Assembly (NCBI GenBank): GCA_965216885.1
Contig: OZ244209.1
Location: 6,014,001-6,078,000 of the forward strand
DNA: 64,000 nt
Reading direction: 5' to 3'
Source of the DNA: CAYNJG01 sp965216885
Lineage (GTDB): Bacteria; Planctomycetota; Planctomycetia; Pirellulales; Pirellulaceae
The notes under the pieces were generated by a model, which saw nothing but the letters and a program-made list of their open reading frames with translations, did not search any database and was not told where the DNA came from. The position numbers and the translations under genes were made by a program. Within the stretch, counting starts at the first letter, position 1. Every line of letters starts with the position of its first letter. Below, in pieces: positions 9,317 through 18,167 of the stretch.

Positions 9317-9774
9317 GACGGCACCTCGTCGTTTTCCAAAATGAGCTTCAGTTTCGCGAGGTCCTTGTTCGTTGCTCGACGCATCATCATCGACATGAAC
9401 GGCGCCATCACGGCTGAGAAACCGGTCGGTTGGCCGCGGTTCCTCAGGTACATCTGCGTCGTGTGCTCATCGAGCGACTGCCAACGATAGTTCGTCTCCA
9501 TCGGAAACGGCCCCTCTGCGGTTCGCATCACGAAACTCTCGTCGGATAGCTCGACGACCTCGTACGTGTAAGCCAGTCGCTGGCCAAGGAAGTGAGCAAC
9601 AAACGCGATCTGAGATCCAATCGTCACCGGTCGTTCGGTTTTCCATTCGACCGACTGAATATTGTCGTACCACTTTGGCACGTTGTCGGGATTCGCCGCG
9701 AACGCCGCCACACGATCTCGCGGGCAGCGGATCACAATCGTCGTCGTAACATCAACGCTTCCCATGACTCCCAT
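9313..9774 (-). CDS. SRPBCC-family protein
   Basis: About 153 residues in a START-like lipid-binding fold: VDVTTTIVIRCPRDRVAAF, NPDNVPKWYDNIQSVEWK, AYTYEVVELSDESFVMRTA, and a C-terminal long helix. This is the polyketide-cyclase/SRPBCC layout, which forms a hydrophobic pocket; the ligand is unknown. The start is uncertain (9774 or 9765; an open frame extends to 9891 without a good ribosome-binding site). It overlaps the TfoX-like gene by 4 bp and is part of a minus-strand cluster of small stress-type proteins. Confidence 0.8.
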   Translation of the reverse strand: MGVMGSVDVTTTIVIRCPRDRVAAFAANPDNVPKWYDNIQSVEWKTERPVTIGSQIAFVAHFLGQRLAYTYEVVELSDESFVMRTAEGPFPMETNYRWQSLDEHTTQMYLRNRGQPTGFSAVMAPFMSMMMRRATNKDLAKLKLILENDEVPS

Positions 9775-9901
9775 CCCACTGGCATAGCGATCCAGCTCAA
9801 GTACTGCCAACCTCCGTCTCGGCAGTGCCATTCCCATGAGCGACAGGGCGTTAGCCGTCGGCGTGTTACCGCTCAAGACACCAACGGCCACTCCTGACCC
9901 A

Positions 9902-10396
9902 CTACGCCATCAGCGGCTTGCGGCCCGCAGCGCGACGCGCGTCCGCTACCTGCCCGGTGTGAAACGCCATGTGCGTCCCCATCGCTGCAAAACAGGCACC
10001 CACCGTACCAAAGAAGGCGCTGTGCTCTTCCGGAGCGTGACTCTTTGCATCCAGGTCATCGTCGGAGAGCGTCTCCAGATGAGCCAATGTGGCGGCGCGA
10101 ATTTGCTCGAACTTCCCCAGCAATTCATCCATCGTCGGATAGTCGTCCGCATTTAGCGACGGCTCGGCACCCATGCCGCAATTCTCAAGTTCCGGGAAGC
10201 GGTTCGGCTGGCCCAGAATGAACCCGTCCAGCAGATCACTCTCCGCACGAACAATGTGTCCCAACACCCACAGCGGATGGTTGCCACCGTTGGGCGTGGG
10301 CTGCGTGAGTGGTGAGTCCTTCATGTCGTTGATCAGACCAAGCGTCCAGCCCTTGCCGGATTCCAACGACATTTTGATGTATTCCGTAGCATTCAT
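9902..10396 (-). CDS. DinB-family protein
   Basis: A 164-residue four-helix protein of the DinB/DUF664 superfamily: EYIKMSLESGKGWTLGLINDM, NHPLWVLGHIVRAESDLL, and FHTGQVADARRAAG near the end. The helix-2 His in LGHI and the two late His (MGTHMAFHTGQ) form the usual metal-binding triad. Many relatives are mycothiol- or bacillithiol-dependent transferases, but the substrate here is unknown. The start at 10396 has AGGAAG 8 nt upstream; a GTG at 10405 lies too close to that site. Confidence 0.85.
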   Translation of the reverse strand: MNATEYIKMSLESGKGWTLGLINDMKDSPLTQPTPNGGNHPLWVLGHIVRAESDLLDGFILGQPNRFPELENCGMGAEPSLNADDYPTMDELLGKFEQIRAATLAHLETLSDDDLDAKSHAPEEHSAFFGTVGACFAAMGTHMAFHTGQVADARRAAGRKPLMA

Positions 10397-10456
10397 CTTT
10401 TTCACTTCCTGAAGTTATGTGTTCAGCGCGAGTACGCAATAAAAGGAACCCAACGA

Positions 10457-10840
10457 CTAACTGGTGGGCGATTCATGCAACGCGACGCGGTTGCCTTCCG
10501 TATCTTCAAAATGAGCGATAAAGCCGTGCTGGCCAATGTCCATGCGCGGCATCAACGTCTTGCCGCCGTTGGCCTGAATTGCTTCCAACGTGGGATCAAT
10601 CGCGTCGACGTGAAGATAGACCAGCGAACCATCGTGCGATGGCGTGTAGCCCTCGCCCTGAATCAACGTTCCCGCTGACCCCATGGCGCCCATCTCCATC
10701 GGGAACCAACCCATCTTGTTCGGACCCATTTCCGAATCCGTGATCTCAACGGCAAGCACCGTTGCATAAAACTTCCGGGCTCGCGCCATGTCGGTGACAG
10801 GAATCTCAAACCAGTTAACGGGGTTCGCGTGCGAAGGCAT
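10457..10840 (-). CDS. VOC-family (glyoxalase/bleomycin-resistance-like) protein
   Basis: A 127-residue single-domain vicinal-oxygen-chelate protein: VNWFEIPVTDMARARKFYATVL at the start, a central LVYLHVD strand, AIQANGGKTLMPRMDIG and the closing GFIAHFEDTEGNRVALHE. Metal-ligand positions typical of the fold (His and Glu) are present. It belongs to the PhnB/YdcF-like small VOC group with unknown substrate. GAGGAG stands 8 nt before the ATG at 10840. It is divergent from the SRPBCC-ArsR pair and shares its 160-bp control region. Confidence 0.85.
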   Translation of the reverse strand: MPSHANPVNWFEIPVTDMARARKFYATVLAVEITDSEMGPNKMGWFPMEMGAMGSAGTLIQGEGYTPSHDGSLVYLHVDAIDPTLEAIQANGGKTLMPRMDIGQHGFIAHFEDTEGNRVALHESPTS

Positions 10841-10880
10841 GTTTGGGCTCCTCGGTATCGAATGAAATGTCAAAACGGAT

Positions 10881-10909
10881 TTGACGTGACCATTTACTCA
10901 CGTTACTAT
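10881..10909 (+). promoter_or_regulatory. Near-consensus sigma-70 promoter for the SRPBCC-ArsR operon
   Basis: TTGACG (10881-10886), a spacer of exactly 17 nt, and TACTAT (10904-10909). It is oriented towards the SRPBCC gene starting at 11001. This is inferred from consensus only. Confidence 0.55.
10884..10903. promoter_or_regulatory. Candidate ArsR-type operator within the promoter spacer
   Basis: A perfect inverted repeat ACGTGA-N8-TCACGT lies inside the -35/-10 spacer of the promoter at 10881-10909. The downstream operon encodes an ArsR-type repressor, so autoregulation is likely. Because the VOC gene diverges from the same region it may be co-controlled. Confidence 0.5.
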
Positions 10910-11000
10910 CCAGAAACCTAATGAGCGCGCCGCCGTGTGTCAACAAGCGTTCTTACAATTCACACACTCAATGTCAAACATCGAACCAAAGGATTCCGGC

Positions 11001-11432
11001 ATGACCACAATGGAAGAATTAACTCTTGATATTGCTCAGTCGATTGAGATCGATGCGGCCATCGGTGACGCATGGTCGGCGCTCGTCCGTCGACTGACAA
11101 CGGAGAACGCGACGCCCGACAACAAGGCCATGCCGATGGTGCTTGAAGAGTGGCCGGGTGGTCGCTGGTTCCGCGATCTGGGAAACGGGCAGGGTCATCT
11201 TTGGGGATTCGTTCAGGTCATCAAGCCGCCGACGCTTATTGAAATCCATGGGCCCATGTTCATGTCCTACGCCGTGGCCGGTCATCTGCAGTTGCGTCTG
11301 AACCAGATTCCGGGCGGAACGGAACTGACGTTACGACACCAAGTGCTCGGCAGTGTGCAGGAAGAACATCGACAGGGCGTAACGATGGGTTGGGATCACT
11401 TCCTGCGTACGGTTAAGGAAAAAGCCGAGTGA
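11001..11432 (+). CDS. SRPBCC/AHSA1-type protein paired with ArsR regulator
   Basis: A 143-residue START-like protein: LDIAQSIEIDAAIGDAWSALV, EWPGGRWFRDLGNGQGHLWG, IEIHGPMFMSYAVAGHLQ and a final GWDHFLRTVKEKAE helix. These match activator-of-Hsp90-type (AHSA1) SRPBCC proteins that commonly sit beside small ArsR regulators. The start at 11001 has AAGGA 7 nt upstream. The ArsR gene follows 40 nt downstream on the same strand, so one operon is likely. The ligand is unknown. Confidence 0.85.
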   Translation: MTTMEELTLDIAQSIEIDAAIGDAWSALVRRLTTENATPDNKAMPMVLEEWPGGRWFRDLGNGQGHLWGFVQVIKPPTLIEIHGPMFMSYAVAGHLQLRLNQIPGGTELTLRHQVLGSVQEEHRQGVTMGWDHFLRTVKEKAE

Positions 11433-11472
11433 ACCCGCACTTGCTTTTCCGTCTTATGCCAGCGAGCGAAGT

Positions 11473-11844
11473 ATGAAAGAAAAACCGAAAGTGGACGACT
11501 CCGACGCCGTCTGGAAAGCGCTGGCCGATCCAACGCGTCGCGAGATCCTCGATTTGTTGCGGGATGGGCCACGCCAAACGACGGACATCGTGGCCAGCTT
11601 TCCGCAGCTATCTCGGTTCGGCGTCATGAAACACATGGACGTGCTACGCGAGGCGGGCCTGATCGACACCCGCAGCGAAGGCCGCCGCCGCATCAGCTCG
11701 TTGAACGTCGCACCACTTCGCGACGTGATTGAACGCTGGATCGGCAAGTACGAAGGCTATTGGGCCAACACGCTCTTGCGGGTTCGTGACTCAGCAGAGT
11801 CCGCGTCGAAAAAGAAGACCAAGAAGAAATCGCGCCGAGCGTAG
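11473..11844 (+). CDS. ArsR-family winged-helix transcriptional regulator
   Basis: A 123-residue regulator with a winged helix-turn-helix at about residues 12-85: VWKALADPTRREILDLL, GPRQTTDIVASFPQLSRFGVMKHMDVLREAGLI, SEGRRRISSLNVAPL. The metal-binding Cys pairs of classical ArsR/SmtB are absent, as in the SRPBCC-linked branch. A lysine-rich tail (KKKTKKKSRR) ends the protein. It is the likely repressor of its own operon through the inverted repeat at 10884-10903. Confidence 0.88.
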   Translation: MKEKPKVDDSDAVWKALADPTRREILDLLRDGPRQTTDIVASFPQLSRFGVMKHMDVLREAGLIDTRSEGRRRISSLNVAPLRDVIERWIGKYEGYWANTLLRVRDSAESASKKKTKKKSRRA

Positions 11845-11884
11845 CAGTCTATCTTGTACGCCTCCTTGCCTGTCAATCAAGTTC

Positions 11885-12070
11885 GTAGTACCGCCCTCAG
11901 GCGGCAAAGCGTCGCGTTACCGGCCCTGCGTTCGCCACCCCAACCCGAGATGCTACGCCTGAAAAAGGCATACCCTTTCACAAATGCTCCGTATCGGAAA
12001 GAGTCACCCAGCAACGTCGCCGCTCGTACGACGCTCGTGGGTACGCGCTGCCGCCTGAAGGCGGTACTAC
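11885..12070. repeat. REP-like inverted pair bounding a small element
   Basis: GTAGTACCGCC-CTCA-GGCGGC at 11885 is mirrored by GCCGCC-TGAA-GGCGGTACTAC at 12049-12070, about 185 bp apart in inverted orientation. Each arm is itself a hairpin (CCGCC/GGCGG). The interior has no gene. It resembles a REP doublet (REPIN) or a small non-autonomous element, placed between the ArsR gene and the converging DUF1501 gene. Confidence 0.6.
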
Positions 12071-12100
12071 AAACAGAGTGAGATGTGCGTCCTGCGAGCA

Positions 12101-13486
12101 CTAGCCGATCAGCTCCGGAATCAGCTCGCCGCCGAACTGCGATAGCTGCTTGTAGCGTCCCGCGTGGAAGTACGTGAGCTTGTTGTCGTCGAGGCCCAAC
12201 AGGTTGAGCATCGTGACGTGTACGTCGCGAATGGGATGCGCAACTTCCACAGCTTCGGCGCCAATTTCATCCGTCGCGCCAACGGTTGTACCGCGTTTTG
12301 TTCCGCCGCCCGCGAACCACATGTTCATGGCGTCTGCATTGTGGCCGCGACCCAATGCCGTAACGCCGCCGCGGTAGTTGTTGTCCGGCGTTCGACCGAA
12401 CTCGCCTGTCCAGACAACCAGCGTGTCCTCCAGCATGCCGCGATTCTTCAGGTCCTTGATCAGAGCTGCGATCGGTTGGTCGACACTGGCAATCCGGGAC
12501 GAATGCCCTCGCTCGAGGTAATCGTGACTGTCCCAACCGCCCGAGAAGATCTGCACGAAACGCACTCCCTCTTCGACCAGCCGACGGGCCATCAGGCACT
12601 GACGTCCAAACGCCGCGCACTCTTTTCGGTCCAGTCCATAGGCCGTTTTCACGTGCTGGGCTTCGCTCTCGATGTCGACGATTCCCGGCACGGACATCTG
12701 CATGCGGTAGGCCAGCTCATAGCTTTCCATTCGCGCCTGAAGTTCTGCGTGTTCGGGATGACTGGCCGCGTGTCCTGCATTCAACATCGCCAACTGATCC
12801 AGCGCCTTACGCTGGTGTTCGCGTGACTTGTAGGTTGGCGGATTCAGATCCAGAATCGGCGAGCCCTCGGATCGCAGCCGCGTTCCCTGGTAGTGCGCGG
12901 GCAGGAAACCGTTCGTCCAGTTCGCCGGACCGGCTTGTGGAAGCGCCAGTTCCGTCATCACCACATAGCCCGGCAGGTTCTCGTTCTCGGAACCCAAACC
13001 GTAAGTTGCCCATGCACCCAGGCCGGGGTCGCCACCAAGGCGACTGCCCGTATTCATGTGCAACAGAGCCTCGGGATGGTTGAGCGATTCGGCATGGCAA
13101 CCGCGATACACACACAGTTCGTCGGCAACATCCGGATCGGCCAGAAACTGCCATTGATCCGACATTTCGATTCCTGCATTGCCAACCTTGCGAGCCTTGA
13201 ACGGACTGCCCACATAGAATCGCTTGCCCGTCGCCAGCCCCTTCGTCCGCGTCGATTCCGTCAGATGAAGCTGATTCAGTTTCGGCTTGGGATCAAACGT
13301 GTCGACCTGCGACGGCCCGCCCTCCATGAAGAGCATGATCACGGCCTTGGCCTTGGGTGGCATCAAGGGCGATTTGGGCTTGAGCGGATTCGACGAGGGA
13401 GACTCGGCCGCCTGCAGATCCGTGAAAGCGAGCGCTCCCAGCGACGAACCAAGTCCATAGAGGAATTCGCGACGTGAATTGTTCAT
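12101..13486 (-). CDS. DUF1501 Tat-exported sulfatase-fold protein
   Basis: A 461-residue protein with a twin-arginine signal (NSRREFLYGLGSSLGALAF). The family opening follows (KAVIMLFMEGGPSQVDTFDPKP), then LCVYRGCHAE, MSVPGIVDIESEAQHV, FGRQCLMARRLVEEGVRFVQIF, GGWDSHDYLERGH, LVVWTGEFGRTPDN and the final YFHAGRYKQLSQFGG. DUF1501 proteins have an alkaline-phosphatase-like fold and almost always follow a PSCyt1/DUF1553 gene in planctomycetes; their biochemical role is unproven. Here it is the last gene of the sigma-FecR-PSCyt1-DUF1501 run, 105 bp after the cytochrome gene. GAGGAA lies 8 nt before the ATG. Confidence 0.9.
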   Translation of the reverse strand: MNNSRREFLYGLGSSLGALAFTDLQAAESPSSNPLKPKSPLMPPKAKAVIMLFMEGGPSQVDTFDPKPKLNQLHLTESTRTKGLATGKRFYVGSPFKARKVGNAGIEMSDQWQFLADPDVADELCVYRGCHAESLNHPEALLHMNTGSRLGGDPGLGAWATYGLGSENENLPGYVVMTELALPQAGPANWTNGFLPAHYQGTRLRSEGSPILDLNPPTYKSREHQRKALDQLAMLNAGHAASHPEHAELQARMESYELAYRMQMSVPGIVDIESEAQHVKTAYGLDRKECAAFGRQCLMARRLVEEGVRFVQIFSGGWDSHDYLERGHSSRIASVDQPIAALIKDLKNRGMLEDTLVVWTGEFGRTPDNNYRGGVTALGRGHNADAMNMWFAGGGTKRGTTVGATDEIGAEAVEVAHPIRDVHVTMLNLLGLDDNKLTYFHAGRYKQLSQFGGELIPELIG

Positions 13487-13591
13487 TTAACCGTTCCTCG
13501 GGCTGGGCGAATATCGGTAGGTGACTTGTGGGAAAAACTGGCGAAGCGGCGGCGAAACAGCAGGCTGGCCGAATTGCCAACTCGTGGTGAA

Positions 13592-16405
13592 TCAATACAC
13601 ATAAAGAAACTCGTTCGAGTTCAACAACAGCAGGCAAACATCCGCCAACGCTCGCACATCGGCGTCCACCGCCCACGGTTTGGCGTCGGGCACGTAGTCT
13701 TCAAACACGTTCAGCTTTTCCACAAACTCGAAAGGCTGCCCCGTGAACTCCTCTACCAGCGAGCGCACCACCTGGGTCGGGTAGGCGACCTCTTCCGGCT
13801 TGTGTTTGCCATGGTACTGCTGCATCTCCTGAAGATAGTTCAGGAGACTCGCCAGTTCCTTTTCCGTCGCCGCGCGACCGTAGGCCAGTTCCATGGCCCG
13901 CCGAATCTGCGAATCATGATCGCCAGGATGTTCGGTTTGAACACGCCTGGCAAACGCAATCGAGCGGTCGGTCATGACGTCGCTGTTCATCAGCGTGAAG
14001 GCTTGCGGTGACACGGACGCCGAGTCCCGCAGCTCGCAGGATTCATTGGGATTCGGCAGATTCATGATCTCCAGAAACGGATCGGCCTGCCCACGCACAC
14101 GGTAGGCATAGATCGTTCTCCGGTTGCGTTCCGCCGGCGTCCGCGAGGGCTGATGAGCCGGTGCGATCGAAAACTGAATCATCCGCGGTTGCAGAGCGAC
14201 TTCCATGTTGATCTCGGGCATGATGGGCACGCCGCCCATTTCTCGATTCAGCTCGCCACTGACCTGCAACGCACTATCCCGCAGTTCTTCCGCCGTCAGA
14301 CGACGAGGCGGAAACGACGCCAACAAATTGTTGTCGGGATCGACGGTCGCTTGTTGCTCGGTATCGACCGGGCGACTGGAACGCCGATAAACGTCGGAGG
14401 ACATGATCAGGCGGTGAAGGCGTTTGATCTTCCAACCATGTTCGACGAAATCCGCCGTCAGCCAATCAAGCAAGGCACCATGCGTGGGCTTGCTACCTTT
14501 GGCTCCAAAGTTGTTCGCCGTCTTCACGATGCCCTTACCAAAGTGATACTGCCAGACCCGATTCACGATCGAACGTGCTGCGAGCGGATTGTCGTCACTG
14601 GCGATCCATTGAGCCAACTCAAGGCGACGACCGTTTAACTCGTCCGTGATCGTATAGGAAGCGTCCGTATCGGAACTGGTGAGCAACGTGGCAGCACTGA
14701 GCACACCGGGCGTGACCGCGAGCAGTTTCGCATCCAGCGCCCCACCGCCCAGAATGAAGCTATCCGGACGCCACTGCTCGTTCATCTTCTTCGGCTTGCG
14801 AAGCTTGCGCCCGTTCTTGTTGTCGTCCGGGCCGTTGTAGACCGCCTGGACCAACGGCTGATAACGCTCGAGGCGTCGTTCCCAGATCCAGACATCCTGT
14901 TCGCGAACTTTCTTGATGCCCTTCTCTTCCGGCGTCAGCCCCACATGTCGCGGCGGCTTCTGGTCTTCCGGGTCGTTCTTGCGTTCATTTTCGTTCTTGT
15001 AGGGCAAGCCATGTTCAGCGTACCAAGCCTTCGCGGCAGCCTCCTGCTTGTTGGTGACCGCGTCGCGTTTTGACTTCGCGTAGTCCAACAGTTCTTTCGT
15101 CAGCTTACGCTTTGCTTCGAACCCATTGAGGTTCTCTTCGGCGGTAAACTCGGCCGGCAACTCTGCAACCTGCGTTGTCGAGAAAGCGGCGTACATGCTG
15201 TAGTAGTCACGCGTCGGCAGCGGATCAAACTTGTGATCGTGACACTTGCAGCATCGCATGGGCATCGAGAGAAACGACTGACCGACATTGTGAACCAGGT
15301 CGTCGAGGTAAATCTGACGCGCCTCTTCCTTGGGAATCATCGCCGTGCCCCACGGCCCCATCCGCAAGAAACCCGTGGCCATCAGCGATTCGGAATCACC
15401 CGGCCGCAGCTCGTCGCCGGCGATCTGTTCGACAATGAACTGATTGAAGGGTTTGTCGTCGTTGAACGATCGAATCACATAGTCCCGATACCGCCATGCA
15501 TTGGAACGTTCGTAGTCGTTCGAGAAACCGGCCGTGTCGGCGTAGCGGGCGACGTCCAACCAGTGTTGTGCCCAACGTTCGCCATAGTGTTTGCTTTCAA
15601 GCAACCGATCGATCAGTTCGGACCATGCCTGTTCGGGATTGTCGTGCGATGCCGCTTCGAACTGTTCGATTTCCTCCGGTGTCGGCGGCAGGCCCGTCAG
15701 ATCGTAGGTCGCCCGGCGAATCAGAGTTCGCGCGTCCGCGGTATCCGCAGCCTGAAGCTTCGACTCCTCCAGTTTGCTCGCGACGAAATGGTCAACGACG
15801 TCTGAAGTGTCCGTCGAGGCGGGCACTTCAGGCTGCACGACCGGCTGAAAGGCCCACAAATCTTCCGGGCGGTAGCGACGATACGTCCAGTCCTCGGCAA
15901 GCCCACCGCTGGTATCAACGATGACGCCTTCTTCGTTTTCACGTACAGACCATTCTTCCCGCTGGATCGCCAACTGAGCCTCCGCGTTCGGCCACGGCGA
16001 ACCCGCCTCGATCCAAAGTCGAATGTACTCTGTCTCCGTTTCGCTCAGACGATCCGTTTCCTTGGGCGGCATCTCCATGCCTTCCCACAGCACGGCCTGG
16101 TAGAGCGGACTCTCGTCGGGTTTGCCGGGAACCAGCGAAGGCTCTTCCGTTTCGCCACCCTTCAGCATGCCTTCCAGCGTGAGCAGGTTGTAGTCGCCAC
16201 GGAGATCGTCCGGGTCCGTTCCGTGGCAGCCGAAACACTTTTCCTTCAGCAGCGGCAGGACTCGCAGCGTAAACAGTCGTTCGGCCGATTTCGCATCGAG
16301 CGGCTCTTTTGCAAACACGGGCGTGGAACTCGACGCGACCAACATTGCGACGGTCAACGTCACGACTGCAACTCGATGGAAGACGTTGTCGAATACGTAA
16401 GCCAT
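13592..16405 (-). CDS. PSCyt1/DUF1549/DUF1553 secreted cytochrome-like protein
   Basis: A protein of about 937 residues. After a signal peptide (VAVVTLTVAMLVASSSTPVFA) comes a planctomycete cytochrome C domain with one haem motif CFGCH in LLKEKCFGCHGTDP. Next are DUF1549 (VASKLEESKLQAAD, RATYDLTGLPPTPEEI, YGERWAQHWLDVARYADT) and DUF1553 (LAQWIASDDNPLAARSIVNRVWQYHFGKG, SRPVD, PRRLTAEELRDSAL, LMNSDVMTDRS), ending LLNSNEFLYVY. The start at 16405 gives a clean signal peptide; ATG 16483, just after the FecR stop, is the alternative. The family is presumed to act in periplasmic oxidation or polymer degradation, unproven. Confidence 0.9.
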   Translation of the reverse strand: MAYVFDNVFHRVAVVTLTVAMLVASSSTPVFAKEPLDAKSAERLFTLRVLPLLKEKCFGCHGTDPDDLRGDYNLLTLEGMLKGGETEEPSLVPGKPDESPLYQAVLWEGMEMPPKETDRLSETETEYIRLWIEAGSPWPNAEAQLAIQREEWSVRENEEGVIVDTSGGLAEDWTYRRYRPEDLWAFQPVVQPEVPASTDTSDVVDHFVASKLEESKLQAADTADARTLIRRATYDLTGLPPTPEEIEQFEAASHDNPEQAWSELIDRLLESKHYGERWAQHWLDVARYADTAGFSNDYERSNAWRYRDYVIRSFNDDKPFNQFIVEQIAGDELRPGDSESLMATGFLRMGPWGTAMIPKEEARQIYLDDLVHNVGQSFLSMPMRCCKCHDHKFDPLPTRDYYSMYAAFSTTQVAELPAEFTAEENLNGFEAKRKLTKELLDYAKSKRDAVTNKQEAAAKAWYAEHGLPYKNENERKNDPEDQKPPRHVGLTPEEKGIKKVREQDVWIWERRLERYQPLVQAVYNGPDDNKNGRKLRKPKKMNEQWRPDSFILGGGALDAKLLAVTPGVLSAATLLTSSDTDASYTITDELNGRRLELAQWIASDDNPLAARSIVNRVWQYHFGKGIVKTANNFGAKGSKPTHGALLDWLTADFVEHGWKIKRLHRLIMSSDVYRRSSRPVDTEQQATVDPDNNLLASFPPRRLTAEELRDSALQVSGELNREMGGVPIMPEINMEVALQPRMIQFSIAPAHQPSRTPAERNRRTIYAYRVRGQADPFLEIMNLPNPNESCELRDSASVSPQAFTLMNSDVMTDRSIAFARRVQTEHPGDHDSQIRRAMELAYGRAATEKELASLLNYLQEMQQYHGKHKPEEVAYPTQVVRSLVEEFTGQPFEFVEKLNVFEDYVPDAKPWAVDADVRALADVCLLLLNSNEFLYVY

Positions 16406-16484
16406 GCTTCGAAATACTCCCCGGGAAACTCGAACGTTCGACGCGCGATCGCTGCTTAAAAACGTGTTGTGACGCTCGGCCATT

Positions 16485-18167
16485 TTAGGGTCTCCCATTT
16501 TCAAACATCGCCCTGATTTCTTCTTCGCCAAGTGCTACCGAAAAGATAGCAAACTCGTCAATGCTGCCGTTCAGATTCCGCACGGCAAACGGCGCGTCCG
16601 TTCGAGTTGGTATCGACCAGTTGCCAATCGATGCGGTGCCAATACGGGTCGAGGTTGGCAACTGCGACAGCGGAATGGATTCGCGGTGAATCGGCTGGCC
16701 ATTCAGGTAGTGAGTCGCAACGCCCGATTCGACGTCAAACGTCGTCGCAAGGTGCAGCCACTTGCCGCTCAGTGACGGATTCCAGAATGGCGGCGAGAGC
16801 ACCTTAAAATCTTTCGGGCCGTCCTGAGTGCCTTCCACGGGACGCACGGAAAAGTACATTTGCCCGCTATCGAGGATCTGCCAGTGCGGTTCGCCCACGT
16901 TGTAGTTGTCCGTCAGGAAGAGCGAATTGAACCAGCGATCCAGACTGTCAATCCGCGTCCAGCAGGCGAACGAAAGCGAACCGAATTCGCCCGGAATGTG
17001 CACACGTACTCGATCACCGGGCTTTCGAAACTCGAGGCCGCTCTTCTTCGTCCAGCGTCCGGGCACACGTTTCGCCCCGACGATCGCTCCGTCCAGCTCA
17101 TCATTGTCCGGCGTGAGGCTGCTGAGCAACCGTCGCTTCCAACCCTCGCTCTGGTCGAACGCATAGTAGGCGATCAATCGCGGATCACGACGCATTGCCT
17201 GCGACGATCGATTCCAACGCTCGTATCTGGCTGACTGCTGCCCGCGAGCGTGTGACTCGAGCGTGGCAATATCCAAAAAACTCTCCGGTGTAACTTTGGC
17301 GTCCACCAGCTGCCCAGCAGCGTCGCGGCTCACGGCATTGCCTGCCGTCAGCTTACGAACCGACCGTTCCGGACGATGCAATTCGACCTCGCCATCAAAC
17401 ACTTGCACGTCGGCTCCGGCATCGGTGATCGACAGGCCGAACTCCGTACCCAAATCGACGACTTTCATGTCGTCCACCTCCAGCGAAAAACCGCGAGCCG
17501 CCGGTGGCACCTGTGCGCGCAGTCGCCCGCGGACCACTCGAGCCAAAGTCGGCGATTTCAATTCCAGTTCGGCAGGTCCTTCAAGGATCACGGTCGCTCC
17601 GCAAAAGAACTCCACCTGAGCGAAACCCGATTCGATCGCGAACCGACCCGCGTCGACCGCATCGCCAACGTCCAACATTTCCTGGTCGGCCGACCATTCG
17701 ATGTCGACAAGTCGAGTCAGCAACGCCACGCCCTGCGAGGTCGCTTCATCACCGGGCGCGCGCTGTGTAGCGGCCATCGGCCCTGAACGCCCCGCGTCTG
17801 TCGCCGTGAATTCCAGATACAGCAATCTCGCCGTCAGCGAGCAGACTAACACCGTGGCCGCCAACGCCAGCAATCGTTTGGCCGAATAGCGACGTTCCCG
17901 CGTGTCGTGAATCGTTGTCGTGGCGACTGAAGAAGTGGCGGGAGTATTCGGCGACGCAATCACCGAGTCTTCCGCCGAACCCATGATCGATTGCCCGGTA
18001 TCATTCAGTTGCAACGCGGCACCAATCGCCTGATGCTGCAGGTAGTACGCCCTCGCCGCTTCGTCGCCAAGCAGAATCTGCCGCAGCCGTTCGACACCGC
18101 CATCGTCGAGCGTACCTTCCTCCCAATCAAAGAGCAGCGAATCGAGTTCGTCGGGATTGAAAGTCAT
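16485..18167 (-). CDS. FecR-domain anti-sigma-like protein with C-terminal LamG
   Basis: A 560-residue membrane protein. The N-terminus (DELDSLLFDWEEGTLDDGGVERLRQILLGD) resembles the cytoplasmic anti-sigma segment of planctomycete FecR proteins. A transmembrane helix lies near residue 105 (LLALAATVLVCSLTARLLYL). The FecR domain spans about 170-260 (DAGRFAIESGFAQVEFFCGATVILEGPAELEL, DLGTEFGLSI, VQVFDGEVEL). A LamG/concanavalin-like domain covers about 335-555 (LIAYYAFDQ, SFACWTRID, WLHLATTFD, NGSIDEFAIFSVAL). It starts immediately after the sigma factor stop, with GGAGG 5 nt upstream, so it probably senses an envelope signal and controls that sigma factor. Confidence 0.88.
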   Translation of the reverse strand: MTFNPDELDSLLFDWEEGTLDDGGVERLRQILLGDEAARAYYLQHQAIGAALQLNDTGQSIMGSAEDSVIASPNTPATSSVATTTIHDTRERRYSAKRLLALAATVLVCSLTARLLYLEFTATDAGRSGPMAATQRAPGDEATSQGVALLTRLVDIEWSADQEMLDVGDAVDAGRFAIESGFAQVEFFCGATVILEGPAELELKSPTLARVVRGRLRAQVPPAARGFSLEVDDMKVVDLGTEFGLSITDAGADVQVFDGEVELHRPERSVRKLTAGNAVSRDAAGQLVDAKVTPESFLDIATLESHARGQQSARYERWNRSSQAMRRDPRLIAYYAFDQSEGWKRRLLSSLTPDNDELDGAIVGAKRVPGRWTKKSGLEFRKPGDRVRVHIPGEFGSLSFACWTRIDSLDRWFNSLFLTDNYNVGEPHWQILDSGQMYFSVRPVEGTQDGPKDFKVLSPPFWNPSLSGKWLHLATTFDVESGVATHYLNGQPIHRESIPLSQLPTSTRIGTASIGNWSIPTRTDAPFAVRNLNGSIDEFAIFSVALGEEEIRAMFENGRP

